Assembly: GCF_004793975.1 (NCBI RefSeq) | Contig: NZ_SRYB01000020.1 | Location: 25,713-89,712, forward strand | DNA length: 64,000 nt | Source: Lepagella muris | Lineage (GTDB): Bacteria; Bacteroidota; Bacteroidia; Bacteroidales; Muribaculaceae | Direction: 5' to 3' | Part shown: piece by piece, positions 34,198 through 43,557 of the stretch | Numbering within the stretch: the first letter of the stretch is position 1 | Layout: every line of letters begins with the position of its first letter | Notes under the pieces: generated by a model | Databases searched by the model: none | What the model saw: only the letters and a program-made list of their open reading frames with translations | Told to the model about the DNA's origin: nothing | Made by a program: the position numbers and the translations under genes

Positions 34198-35118
34198 TCA
34201 TTTCATCTCAAGATACTGAATCTTGTCCATGTCGCCATAATCAAGATTCTCGCCTCCCATACCCCAGATAAACATATAGTTGGAAGTGCCTGCTGCTGCA
34301 TGGATGCTCCATTCGGGCGACATAACCGCCTGTTCATTGTGAAGCCATACAAGACGGTTCTCCTGGGGTTCTCCCATCAGATGGCATATAGCATTTCCTT
34401 CAGGAACATTGAAATAGAAATATGCCTCCACTCGACGGTCATGCGTATGCGCCGGCATCGTGTTCCACACGCTACCCGGCTTTAGCTCCGTAAGACCCAT
34501 CTGCAATTGGCATGGTCCCTCCTCAAGGACGTTGGCAACTATCAGCTGGTTGATCACACGGTCGTTGCTCTCCTCCATGCTGCCCGCCTTGATGCAGTTT
34601 GCCTTTATCGAACCCTTACGCCCGTCTATCGTGATCAGCTGGGTCTTATACTCCTTATGCGCCGTGGTGGAATTGAGATAGAACTTAGCAGGATTGGAGG
34701 CATCCTTACTACGGAAGGTCACCTTCTTATTGCCACGACCAACGTAGAGAGCATCCTTGAAATGAAGTTCATAGTCCTTTCCATCTACATTCACTATGCC
34801 GTCGCCACCTATATTGATGACGCCAAGCTCTCGACGCTCCAAGAAATAGTTGGCTTTCAATGGGTCGATGGTTTCAAGCTCGACAGTCTTCGCCACCGGC
34901 ACCACGCCGCCGAATATCAGGCGGTCATACATAGAATACGTCAGAGTCACCTTATCCTTCTCCATCACCGATGGCATAACGAAGTGTGACCGGAGCTGAT
35001 CAGTGGTGTAATGCTTGAAATCATCCGGATGCACGCAACGCATCATGCTATAAGTGGTCTGTGCACCCGCCGACATTGTAGCGAGAGCAAGTATTGCTGA
35101 AAATATCAATTTTTTCAT
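34198..35118 (-). CDS. kduI: 5-dehydro-4-deoxy-D-glucuronate isomerase with a signal peptide
   Basis: 306 aa from the ATG at 35118. It isomerises 5-keto-4-deoxyuronate to 3-deoxy-D-glycero-2,5-hexodiulosonate. The cupin core is complete: LERRELGVINIGG, FKDALYVGRGNKKVTF, PAKFYLNSTTAHKEY, QLQMGLTELKPGSVWNTMPAHTHDRRVEAYFYF and HNEQAVMSPEWSIHAAAGT, which hold the zinc His/Glu ligands. Unusually, a cleavable-looking signal peptide precedes the core (MKKLIFSAILALATMSAGA then QTTY). E. coli KduI is cytosolic, about 278 aa, and starts where this protein has MMRCVHP; an internal start there is the alternative. The start lies 1 bp after the permease stop. An upstream TTG in the permease's end is also in frame but less likely. 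Confidence 0.9.
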   Translation of the reverse strand: MKKLIFSAILALATMSAGAQTTYSMMRCVHPDDFKHYTTDQLRSHFVMPSVMEKDKVTLTYSMYDRLIFGGVVPVAKTVELETIDPLKANYFLERRELGVINIGGDGIVNVDGKDYELHFKDALYVGRGNKKVTFRSKDASNPAKFYLNSTTAHKEYKTQLITIDGRKGSIKANCIKAGSMEESNDRVINQLIVANVLEEGPCQLQMGLTELKPGSVWNTMPAHTHDRRVEAYFYFNVPEGNAICHLMGEPQENRLVWLHNEQAVMSPEWSIHAAAGTSNYMFIWGMGGENLDYGDMDKIQYLEMK

Positions 35119-35119
35119 A

Positions 35120-36541
35120 TCATTCTGTTGTTTCAATTTTATCTGAATTATTAGCTATCATAGCTTTCTGATTACGCAGGATATGCACGCGGTTCCACCA
35201 CATCATACCCATCGTGGCAACCACGAGCAATCCGGCTCCCACCCATTTGAGATTCTCCGTACATTGGAATATCACCCATGCCAACGGAGAGGAGGCGAAA
35301 TCGAGACTTCCACCCTCAAAACCTTCCGGTATAGCCACTGCCGAGTCTCCCGTAGCGGCATACACGTCCTTAGCCGCAAGAGTGAACCATGGGGAAAGGT
35401 TTGTCACCATATACAGACCGATGATTATGACCACAAGTCCGATTATGAAAGTCTTGACCACGTTACCCTTCGTAAAAGGCAGAACAAGTGGAAACACGTA
35501 GAACATCCCAGCCAACGATGCCAACGGCAGGAATTGGTTCCCCGGAAGCAGCACGGCGAGGGCAAGAGTGGCAGGTATAAGCAATAATGATACCACAAGC
35601 GTAGTGGGATGACCTATGACAAGTGCCGGACTCATGCCGATGTTCAACCCGTCAGCCCCCTTGAATTTTCTTGCTATAAGGCTGCGGGTAGCATCCGAGA
35701 TCGGCTTCAAGCCCTCTATGAAGAGCACCGTTACACGGGGGATAAGCTCCATAACCGCACCCATCTTTATTCCGAGTCCCAGGATATAAGGGATCTTATC
35801 CACTATCTCGCCAAATGAGGAACACGTCAGGCAACCGATCACCATCCCGACAACCACGCCGAGAAATAATGGCTCACCAAGCAATCCGAATCTCTTCTTC
35901 ATCCCCTCCGCATCAATCTCGATACGGTTCATTCCCGGAATCTTGTCAAGACCCTTGTTGATAGCCCATGCAAAAGGCACGAATCCTGCGCAAAACGGCT
36001 GGGGAATGGATATGCCATCCATATCCTTATAGAAATTCTGAAACTTCTTTGCCGTCATGTCAGCAAGTATCAGGGTGACGATATAGCATATTATCGCGCC
36101 GAAGAAGCCCCATGCCAAGGAGCCGGAGGCAAAATAGATCACCGCACCGATGAATGCGAAATGCCAATAGTTCCACAGGTCGATGTTGACGGTGCGAGTC
36201 GTCTTCGTCAGCAGCATGATGATGTTGACACCCAGACATACCGGAATTATGAACGCGCCGACAGCCGTGTTATATGCCACTGCCGCAGCAGCAGGCCAAC
36301 CCATGTCGAACACTTTCAACTGCAAGTCGTAGAGACCGACAACGGAATTCAATGCAGGACCGAGGGCGGATGTGAGCAACGCAGTCACTATCGACAGACC
36401 CACGAAACCCACTCCGACTTTCAATCCTGATTTCAGCGCGTCGCCAAACTTTATGCCTATACACAATCCGAGAATCGTGAAGATTACAGGCATCATCACC
36501 GCCGCACCAAGACCGATGATATAGGAAAATACCGACTCCAT
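35120..36541 (-). CDS. Orphan PTS EIIC permease, galactitol (GatC) type
   Basis: 473 aa, polytopic. It matches the EIIC-GAT family: MPVIFTILGLCIGIKFGDALKSGLKVGVGFVGLS, AYNTAVGAFIIPVCLGVNIIMLL, ELIPRVTVLFIEGLKPISDATR, and GMSPALVIGHPTTLVVSLLLIP. In known systems EIIC works with EIIA and EIIB phosphotransferases; none is encoded nearby. It stands between kduD (3 bp away) and kduI (1 bp away) in one operon. A hexuronate-derived substrate and non-PTS secondary transport are likely, by inference. Confidence 0.82.
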   Translation of the reverse strand: MESVFSYIIGLGAAVMMPVIFTILGLCIGIKFGDALKSGLKVGVGFVGLSIVTALLTSALGPALNSVVGLYDLQLKVFDMGWPAAAAVAYNTAVGAFIIPVCLGVNIIMLLTKTTRTVNIDLWNYWHFAFIGAVIYFASGSLAWGFFGAIICYIVTLILADMTAKKFQNFYKDMDGISIPQPFCAGFVPFAWAINKGLDKIPGMNRIEIDAEGMKKRFGLLGEPLFLGVVVGMVIGCLTCSSFGEIVDKIPYILGLGIKMGAVMELIPRVTVLFIEGLKPISDATRSLIARKFKGADGLNIGMSPALVIGHPTTLVVSLLLIPATLALAVLLPGNQFLPLASLAGMFYVFPLVLPFTKGNVVKTFIIGLVVIIIGLYMVTNLSPWFTLAAKDVYAATGDSAVAIPEGFEGGSLDFASSPLAWVIFQCTENLKWVGAGLLVVATMGMMWWNRVHILRNQKAMIANNSDKIETTE

Positions 36542-36544
36542 ACG

Positions 36545-37339
36545 TTATTTCGGCTGTTTTCCGATATATGCCAATATGCCGCCATCCACATACAGCACAT
36601 GACCATTTACAAAATTCGAGGCATCTGAAGCCAAGAATACTGCCGGACCCATCAGATCCTCCGGGGTGCCCCAGCGTGCTGCCGGTGTCTTGGATATGAT
36701 GAACTGGTCAAACGGATGACGACTGCCGTCAGCCTGACGCTCTCGGAGCGGAGCTGTCTGTTCTGTCGCTATATAGCCGGGACCGATGCCGTTGCACTGG
36801 ATATTATGCTCGCCATATTCCGAGCAGATGTTGCGCGTCAGCATCTTCAGACCACCCTTCGCAGCGGCATACGCGCTGACCGTCTCCCTGCCAAGCTCAC
36901 TCATCATCGAGCAGACATTAATGATCTTCCCATGCCCCTTGCGTATCATTCCGGGGATGACAGCCTTAGCACATATATAGGGAGCCACGAGGTCAACGTC
37001 GATGACGCGACGGAAATCCTCCACTGCCATCTCCTCCATAGGTATGCGCTTGATTATTCCGGCATTGTTGACCAATATATCAATCACGCCTACTGTCGCC
37101 TCGATATCAGCCACCATATCCTTGACTGCCGCCTCATCCGTGACGTCACACACGTAGCCCTTGGCATCTATCCCAAGAGCCTTATAAGCAGCAAGACCAA
37201 GTTCCATGCTGTGTTGGCTTGAACTGTTGAACACTACCCTCGCACCAGCCTCTGCAAAAGCCTGTGCCATGGCGAAACCGATTCCATGAGCAGCACCCGT
37301 GACGAGTGCCACCTTTCCTTCCAATGAAAATTGATTCAT
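36545..37339 (-). CDS. kduD: 2-dehydro-3-deoxy-D-gluconate 5-dehydrogenase-type SDR
   Basis: 264 aa short-chain dehydrogenase. Cofactor motif TGAAHGIGFAMA, NNAG (VNNAGIIKRIPM), catalytic Ser in NVCSMMSELG and the YxxxK as SAYAAAKGG; C-terminal GHVLYVDGGILAYIGK. Members of this group are KduD or gluconate 5-dehydrogenase; the KduI in the same operon favours KduD, which reduces 3-deoxyhexodiulosonate to 2-keto-3-deoxygluconate. First gene of the minus-strand operon, divergent from the AraC sensor. Confidence 0.85.
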   Translation of the reverse strand: MNQFSLEGKVALVTGAAHGIGFAMAQAFAEAGARVVFNSSSQHSMELGLAAYKALGIDAKGYVCDVTDEAAVKDMVADIEATVGVIDILVNNAGIIKRIPMEEMAVEDFRRVIDVDLVAPYICAKAVIPGMIRKGHGKIINVCSMMSELGRETVSAYAAAKGGLKMLTRNICSEYGEHNIQCNGIGPGYIATEQTAPLRERQADGSRHPFDQFIISKTPAARWGTPEDLMGPAVFLASDASNFVNGHVLYVDGGILAYIGKQPK

Positions 37340-37435
37340 GATAGTTGATTTTATCTTTTTATTTTATCTTAATACGAGCTACGTTGAAAAGGCTACGCCT
37401 CAATCTGGCAATAAATATATGCTCAGACAACGTTA

Positions 37436-37443
37436 CAAATATA
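37436..37443 (-). promoter_or_regulatory. -7 box for the kdu operon
   Basis: TATATTTG on the minus strand, about 95 bp before the kduD ATG. No TTG at normal spacing; a perfect 12-nt palindrome ATATTGCAATAT (37480-37491) lies 37 bp upstream and could be an activator site. Confidence 0.4.
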
Positions 37444-37796
37444 AGAAGTTTTCACGAAATTATCCATATCATCCTACCAATATTGCAATATCCGGTATGC
37501 TTTCTCCTCAATTTGAAATATTTTTACACCCCACCTTAAAAACCTTCCCGACACGTCATCTGTCTCATTATTTACCTCCCATTATTTCATGCGATCTCAT
37601 ACTGATACTCCGGCACTCCGTAATGACATGATTTACAATACATATAATTTTATGATACTCTAATTTATTGATACTATTCCATAATTATGATTACCGATTG
37701 CACTTCTTTCTCCTGAAAAACTTTTTTCTCGCCATAACTAAGATTGACAATTCTTGGAATTTCTTTTTAAGAAATATTTTATACCTTTACATAAAT

Positions 37797-37834
37797 AATC
37801 TTTGATATCGGCTTATATGGAACACTCAAAGATT
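37797..37834 (+). promoter_or_regulatory. Inverted repeat before the AraC sensor gene
   Basis: AATCTTTG (37797-37804) and CAAAGATT (37827-37834), 22-nt spacer, about 40 bp before the start codon. Possible autoregulatory site. The remainder of the 37340-37871 gap is AT-rich without further recognisable features. Confidence 0.35.
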
Positions 37835-37871
37835 GTCACCTATAGCGATATCCAACCTATTTTGAAATACC

Positions 37872-40712
37872 ATGTGTATGCAATCTAAAACCATCTTCTT
37901 CCTGACAACAATCTTGTGTCTATTCTCCATAAACGCATTATGCCAATCAAAAGGGAACTCTATGATAACGATTCCCGGCGAAGATAAGATACGACACTCC
38001 ACCGTCAATAATTTTGCGATGACTTCCGACGGAACTCTGTGGATGTGTACGGAGGAGGGATTGATTTCATTCGATGGCGTACATTCAATGTTCGTGAAGG
38101 TAGAGGATACGGACGCTGTTGCAAAAAACATAAAATCCTTGATTGAGATGCCGGGAGGCAGATTTCTGATCGGTTCGAATGAAGGGTTGTTCCTGAAATA
38201 CCGCGATGAATCTCAGGAAGAGTCAAAACGGATCTTTCCGGATAAGATACCGGAAGTGCTGGCAATGGCACGAATGCCTAACGGGAATATATGTGTGGCT
38301 TCGAAGAAGGGTGTTTTCATCTTAGATCCCCAGCTAAATGATGCAACCATTGTCAACGGAAAGAATCAGACGATAAACTGTATGCTGCCTGTCAATGGGA
38401 AACTATATCTCGGCACTGACAACGGTCTGCTATATCTCGACAAGAACAATCTGTCTGACACGGGCATAAACGGGTTGACCGACATTCCAATAAATCTCAT
38501 GGCAAATATTCCTGACAAACTTTTCCTATATTCCCAGAAATCAGGAATGATTTTCACCGTAAACCCCACTGCCAACACAATTGACTCAATTCCTGTAGGC
38601 AATTCACTGATCACAGGCATTGTGCGCACTCCTCAGAATGAAATACTCGTGGCTACAAACGGCGACGGCATTCTACGGCTTGATCCATCTTCAAAGAAAC
38701 TCACCAAGGAATCCGGCTATAATCTCAGATCAAAGAATAACGTGGAATGCAAACAGCTGTATTCACTCTTTGTCAGCAATGACGGACAATTATTTGCCGG
38801 ATACTACAAGATGGGTGGCGCCTACTCCCCACTGAATTCCAAATTTTTCAACTATTATTCCACTGACGGATTCAATTCCCACGGGAGATCGGTCAGAAGT
38901 GTGACAGATTCCCCCCGCCACATTACAATCGGCACCCGCGACGGTGCATTCATCGTAGACAAATCAACCGGCAAATCCGATCATCTCTCCAAAGATGTAT
39001 TAGGCTCGAATCTGGTGATCTCAAGCATATACCACAATGGTGAAATATATATCGGCACTTGGGGCGGGGGATTGAGTATCTACAATCCGGACTCCGGTAA
39101 GATACGTAACGCCACCTTCTCTTCCCAGATGCCTACCGGAATAACGAATTTAAGACACGACCGCAGCAATAATCTTTTCGCGTGTGCTACCGACGGCATA
39201 TTCATGCTGAAAGACAACACGTTTGAAAAGATAGCCGATAATACGATTTCAGGAGAAGTCACTAACGCTACAATCTTTGAACTATTTTTCGATTCAAGCG
39301 GAAGGTCCTGGGTCGGCACATCTAAAGGGATATTCCTTTTCGACAGGAATGTGGGCAAACTGACCCGCAACGGCTTGCCAAAGAATTTCCCGCAGAATAA
39401 AGATGTGAGACAGATGTATGAGACTACCGCACGGAATCTGATCATGATCACCGATTCCGGAGAAATCATGGTATTTGATGAGAATCTCAGGCAGAGTGCA
39501 CATCAAGCCAACCTCAGCGCAATCAATGAAGCACGGGGCGTGGCTCAGGATTCCAACGGATACGCATGGATCACGTCTATAAACGGGTTATGGAGATATG
39601 GCCCGGAAGCGCAGATCCTGTCACTCTACGACGACACGGAAGGTGTGGAAAATCCGAACTTCAATCCCGGACGACCAATCATCACCCAATCCGGCGACCT
39701 GCTGCTATGCAATACGGAAGGATTGCTATATGCCAACATCAAGACCCCCGGAGAGACCCGGATGGGACACAGAAAGGCATATCCGGTGATTATAGAGACC
39801 GCTGACGGAAGGACAAAAGTGCCCCGAAAGTATGACGACAAGGATAGATTCGTGATTGATCTTCCCAAGTATGAGAGTCATATAAAGATATATTTCTCCG
39901 ATTTTGCTTTTGTGGAACATAATCCCAACCGCTACCAATACTCCTACGACAATGGTAAAAGCTGGAACAAGCTGGATGCGGATATGTCAATGCTTATGAC
40001 CAATCTGAAAAATGGTGAAAACATCATCAGAATACGCCAGACCGGTAATCCTACCACAGAAAGCATAATCGCCGTAAACAACAAAAGCGACGGTAAGGTG
40101 CCGCTATGGCTTCTCTTTTTTGTGACATTAGTGGCAATCTTCGCGCTCGTGCTGATTCTCCGATTCATGAAAAGACGCCATAATGGCAGCAATCACACAG
40201 AATTGCAATCGGCAGAGACCACGCCTCCCGTTGCCGTTGAGCCAATGGTGGAGACAACCTCCACCTCTTCCTCCACGGAGAAGCCTGCCGAAAACAATGA
40301 TAAAGAGACAGCATCACCGGATGTGAAGAAGAAATATGCGGCAAACTATATCTCGGAAAAGGAATGTAATCAGCTCACACGACGTATGAACTCTCTGCTC
40401 AAAGAGACTAAGATTTATACTAATCCGGATCTGAAAGTGGCGGATATAGCCGCAAAACTTGGTGTGTCGAGCCATAAGATAAGCTATCTTCTCAGCCAAC
40501 ACCTCAACACCACCTACTACGACTTCATATATGCCTTCAGGGTGGAGGAATTCAAATATCTCGCGAAAGCCGACAAGAAGCACATATATTCATTGACGGC
40601 ACTTGCAGAGAAAGCCGGGTTCAACTCCCGTGCCACTTTCTTCCGCGCTTTCAAGAAGTCGGAGGGGATAACTCCGGGAGAATATCTCAAGAATCTGCGT
40701 GAAGAGTCATAA
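37872..40712 (+). CDS. Membrane sensor with propeller, Y_Y_Y and AraC-type HTH domains, no kinase
   Basis: 946 aa. Signal peptide (MQSKTIFFLTTILCLFSINALC), many propeller repeats over about residues 40-590 (TSDGTLWMCTEEGLISFDG, GRFLIGSNEGLFL, GQLFAGYYKMGGAY, SGRSWVGTSKGIFLFD), a Y_Y_Y-like domain (EHNPNRYQYSYDNGKSWNKL), one transmembrane helix at about 743-765 (LWLLFFVTLVAIFALVLIL), a polar Thr/Glu linker, and an AraC HTH pair (LKVADIAAKLGVSSHKISYLL and SLTALAEKAGFNSRATFFRAF ending GITPGEYLKNL). No histidine kinase or receiver domain is present. Its place at the head of the glycoside hydrolase genes, with a shared element before two of them, makes it the likely locus regulator. Confidence 0.87.
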   Translation: MCMQSKTIFFLTTILCLFSINALCQSKGNSMITIPGEDKIRHSTVNNFAMTSDGTLWMCTEEGLISFDGVHSMFVKVEDTDAVAKNIKSLIEMPGGRFLIGSNEGLFLKYRDESQEESKRIFPDKIPEVLAMARMPNGNICVASKKGVFILDPQLNDATIVNGKNQTINCMLPVNGKLYLGTDNGLLYLDKNNLSDTGINGLTDIPINLMANIPDKLFLYSQKSGMIFTVNPTANTIDSIPVGNSLITGIVRTPQNEILVATNGDGILRLDPSSKKLTKESGYNLRSKNNVECKQLYSLFVSNDGQLFAGYYKMGGAYSPLNSKFFNYYSTDGFNSHGRSVRSVTDSPRHITIGTRDGAFIVDKSTGKSDHLSKDVLGSNLVISSIYHNGEIYIGTWGGGLSIYNPDSGKIRNATFSSQMPTGITNLRHDRSNNLFACATDGIFMLKDNTFEKIADNTISGEVTNATIFELFFDSSGRSWVGTSKGIFLFDRNVGKLTRNGLPKNFPQNKDVRQMYETTARNLIMITDSGEIMVFDENLRQSAHQANLSAINEARGVAQDSNGYAWITSINGLWRYGPEAQILSLYDDTEGVENPNFNPGRPIITQSGDLLLCNTEGLLYANIKTPGETRMGHRKAYPVIIETADGRTKVPRKYDDKDRFVIDLPKYESHIKIYFSDFAFVEHNPNRYQYSYDNGKSWNKLDADMSMLMTNLKNGENIIRIRQTGNPTTESIIAVNNKSDGKVPLWLLFFVTLVAIFALVLILRFMKRRHNGSNHTELQSAETTPPVAVEPMVETTSTSSSTEKPAENNDKETASPDVKKKYAANYISEKECNQLTRRMNSLLKETKIYTNPDLKVADIAAKLGVSSHKISYLLSQHLNTTYYDFIYAFRVEEFKYLAKADKKHIYSLTALAEKAGFNSRATFFRAFKKSEGITPGEYLKNLREES

Positions 40713-40758
40713 ACTCTTACAACAATGGCAATCAGCGCGAGTGATCAATGTCGTAATG

Positions 40759-40774
40759 AGTCTCAAATTATTAT
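40759..40774 (+). promoter_or_regulatory. Shared 16-bp upstream element, copy 1
   Basis: AGTCTCAAATTATTAT, identical to 43357-43372. It starts 140 bp before the TAATTTTG box at 40899-40906 and overlaps the start of the terminator hairpin at 40772. Candidate binding site of the AraC sensor. Confidence 0.6.
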
Positions 40775-40806
40775 CCGATGCGTGCGCAACGCATCGGATA
40801 TTTATT
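40772..40806 (+). terminator. Terminator after the AraC sensor gene
   Basis: Perfect 12-bp stem (40772-40783 with 40789-40800), loop GCGCA, followed by TTTATT. Confidence 0.75.
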
Positions 40807-40898
40807 TATACCTCAATCTATTGACAAGATAATCAATACATATTAATTTTATTAAATATTTTAATATAGCGTGATACCGTGAAATGCATATTATCTTC

Positions 40899-40906
40899 TA
40901 ATTTTG
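40899..40906 (+). promoter_or_regulatory. -7 box for the lyase gene
   Basis: TAATTTTG without a -33 TTG at normal spacing, as expected for an activator-dependent promoter. The lyase ATG follows at 40985. Confidence 0.5.
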
Positions 40907-40984
40907 CAATGTGGATATTTCTCACGACATTGAACGATGCGGAATATCCGGCAAATGAAGCCATATCTAATAATCTTAAAATTC

Positions 40985-43306
40985 ATGATACGCAAAAACA
41001 GATTCATACGGACATCCGCACGGAAATATATTATCGGGGCAGCATTGATGCTATCCTCCGCAATTCTCCCGATAGGCGGCTCCCTATCCGCCGGTGCCGC
41101 CACACGTGATAAGCAGATATCTCATCCCTCCTTGCTGTTCACATCGCAGAGAGTGAAGGATGCAAAATCAAGAGTGAAGGCAGACTCCATACAAGCCAAG
41201 GCGTATGACTCCATAATAGCACGCGCCGATGCTCTGCTCGATAAGAACGACCATTACAAGATGGAATATCTCGCGCTGGCATATCTCCTGACCTCCGACA
41301 AGAGATATATGGAGAAGTTGCGCTCGATGCTCGATGCAATATCGGAAATAGATTCATGGGCAGACAAGGAGATGATGATGCGCGATCCTGCATGGCGTAG
41401 CGAACTGCAGATGGCTCATAAGTCGTTTCAGATAGCAATGGCATACGATGCAATCTACAACGACCTCACTCCGAAGCAACGGAAGAAAATTGCAGAAGGG
41501 GTGTTCCGCCTTGCCATAGAGCCGTTGCTCGGCGACTGGCTGACGGAGCCGACCCGCATACACTCCCTCAATTCCATGGGGCATAACTGGTGGAGCAGCT
41601 GCGTGGGCATGGGCGGGCTACTCGCTCTTGCCATAAGCAATGAGGTGCCGGAAGCGCAGATCCTCGCAAGGAAAGCGGTAGAGGCAATACCGGAATGGTT
41701 TGATTTCGCCGGCGACAGGATACAGAATAAGCCCAAGACTTTTGACCGTGAGGGGGGCATGTATGAATCTGTCAACTACGCGAGTTTCGGCATAACGGAA
41801 GCTCTTCTCCTTCGTCTCGCATGGCTAAACTCTCATCCCGGTGAGGATCTGGAAGAGATTCCGCAGATGTCGCGCCTTGCCGATTTTTTCATACAGGTGG
41901 GCTACCCAAGGGAGGAAGGCATATTCTATAGCCTGAATTTCGGCGACAGCCATAAGAACGTCACCGGAGAAAGCAGCATGCTCCTCGCCTACGCAATGGG
42001 GGAAAAGAATCCCGACGTGAAATGGTATGTCAATCAACTCACAGAGGAACAGCATCGTGAGGGATTCCCTCGCTCATTCCCAATGGGTTTTCTTTACACT
42101 CCCGACCTGAAGGATGCCCCCGCCCTACCCTCCTCCGACCTTGACCGGGTGTGGGAAGATTTCGGATGGGCGACAATGCGCGACAGCTATATGCCTGATG
42201 CGACCATGCTTGCCGTGAAAAGCGGCATGACATGGAACCACGCTCATGCCGATGCCGGCTCGATAATACTTTTCCACAATGGAGAAGACATCATAAAGGA
42301 TGCAGGAAACTGTAGTTACGGCCGACCCGAATATCGCAACTATTTCTTCCAGTCTGACGCCCATAATATCGTAAAGTTCAACGGCAAAGGGCAGTCGGCA
42401 TATCAACAGTATCACGGCACAATGCTTCCGGGTTACGTCGGCGGACTAACCTCCGGCAACGGTCTGAAATACGTAATGGCGGATGCAACCGGTCCGACAT
42501 CGGATAATTTCGCACGCAACCAGCGGCATTATCTCTGGATTGACAACGTGATACTGATTATTGATGATCTGAAAAGCCATGAGACCGGGAGTTTTGAATG
42601 GCTATGGCATCCTGGAGGAGACGTCAGGAAAGTTGGTGGAGACCTCGTGATTTCAAAAGGGAAGTCGGCGGCGGTCATTCGTCCGCTATACCCCCAGCCC
42701 CTTGCGCCAAGCAACTTTGTGCATGACTATCCGGAGATGTTGTATTGGGATGTGATGCAGGGTCCGACTGAGGATCTGAAGGGCACCGAAGAATACTATT
42801 CTCTCAAATTGCCTGCAAAGACCGACCGGATAAAAGGCGTAACCGCCATCATCCTGAAGGATTCACCGCAACAGTCTACTCTACCCACGATCAAGCGTAT
42901 TCAGGGGAAGAACTGGATCGGGCTTGAGATAACCGACACCATCGGCAAGACAACAAAAGTCTACATCAACGAACTTGCCGACGGAAGACTCATGCACCTA
43001 AATTCCTGGATAAATGCCGACGGATATGACACCGACGCCTACATATTCGTGGATAGTCCCGACAAGCAATTCATTGCATACGGCAGTGCCCTGCGCAAAA
43101 ACGGGAGAAGCATATTCTCTTCCCTGTCGAAACTGAATTTCCTCTCCGTGAAGTCGGACAACACAACAGAAATATCAATCAACGGTCAGCCCCGCATAAG
43201 AGCCACATATTCTCCGGAGAAAAGACCGGCAAGAATATCTGTCAACGGCAATACGACCGACGTATCATATCATGACGGCGTCTATCTCTTGCGGACAAAA
43301 AGATAA
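40985..43306 (+). CDS. Heparinase II/III-type polysaccharide lyase
   Basis: 773 aa from the ATG at 40985, which gives a signal sequence (SARKYIIGAALMLSSAILPIGG). An N-terminal alpha/alpha toroid carries the catalytic-type NSMGHNWWSSCVG and EGGMYESVNYASFG; the C-terminal beta-sandwich carries WNHAHADAGSIILFHNGE with its metal-site His residues. Such enzymes cleave uronate-containing chains by beta-elimination, leaving 4,5-unsaturated ends. GH88 downstream and KduI/KduD across the divergent gap process that product. The CAZy subfamily and the polymer are not assigned. Confidence 0.85.
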   Translation: MIRKNRFIRTSARKYIIGAALMLSSAILPIGGSLSAGAATRDKQISHPSLLFTSQRVKDAKSRVKADSIQAKAYDSIIARADALLDKNDHYKMEYLALAYLLTSDKRYMEKLRSMLDAISEIDSWADKEMMMRDPAWRSELQMAHKSFQIAMAYDAIYNDLTPKQRKKIAEGVFRLAIEPLLGDWLTEPTRIHSLNSMGHNWWSSCVGMGGLLALAISNEVPEAQILARKAVEAIPEWFDFAGDRIQNKPKTFDREGGMYESVNYASFGITEALLLRLAWLNSHPGEDLEEIPQMSRLADFFIQVGYPREEGIFYSLNFGDSHKNVTGESSMLLAYAMGEKNPDVKWYVNQLTEEQHREGFPRSFPMGFLYTPDLKDAPALPSSDLDRVWEDFGWATMRDSYMPDATMLAVKSGMTWNHAHADAGSIILFHNGEDIIKDAGNCSYGRPEYRNYFFQSDAHNIVKFNGKGQSAYQQYHGTMLPGYVGGLTSGNGLKYVMADATGPTSDNFARNQRHYLWIDNVILIIDDLKSHETGSFEWLWHPGGDVRKVGGDLVISKGKSAAVIRPLYPQPLAPSNFVHDYPEMLYWDVMQGPTEDLKGTEEYYSLKLPAKTDRIKGVTAIILKDSPQQSTLPTIKRIQGKNWIGLEITDTIGKTTKVYINELADGRLMHLNSWINADGYDTDAYIFVDSPDKQFIAYGSALRKNGRSIFSSLSKLNFLSVKSDNTTEISINGQPRIRATYSPEKRPARISVNGNTTDVSYHDGVYLLRTKR

Positions 43307-43356
43307 CGGATATCGCCGTATGTTCCACTTATACCGTTGAGGAAGTATCCCGTCGT

Positions 43357-43372
43357 AGTCTCAAATTATTAT
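43357..43372 (+). promoter_or_regulatory. Shared 16-bp upstream element, copy 2
   Basis: AGTCTCAAATTATTAT, identical to 40759-40774, starting 141 bp before the TAATTTTG box at 43498-43505. Confidence 0.6.
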
Positions 43373-43497
43373 ATACCCCCCTCTCGAAAACTTAATTATA
43401 ATTTTAATTACCAACATATTAATTATAATTATTGTATATAGTAATTTGTTTTGACTCTTTACATACGTCTGATACTGCAAATTATATTTATATACAT

Positions 43498-43505
43498 TAA
43501 TTTTG
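43498..43505 (+). promoter_or_regulatory. -7 box for the GH43 to GH97 operon
   Basis: TAATTTTG, no -33 TTG at normal spacing. The genes from 43558 to 52004 follow with short gaps and no terminator until 52021. Confidence 0.5.
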
Positions 43506-43557
43506 CGTCAGTGCTCACCAATTGCGCATTGACCGACAAATCAATAATACATTCCAC

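Noticed and set aside
43522..43557. TTG start 36 bp before the GH43 ATG
   Set aside because: It falls about 17 bp after the -7 box, and the following ATG at 43558 gives a sufficient start.
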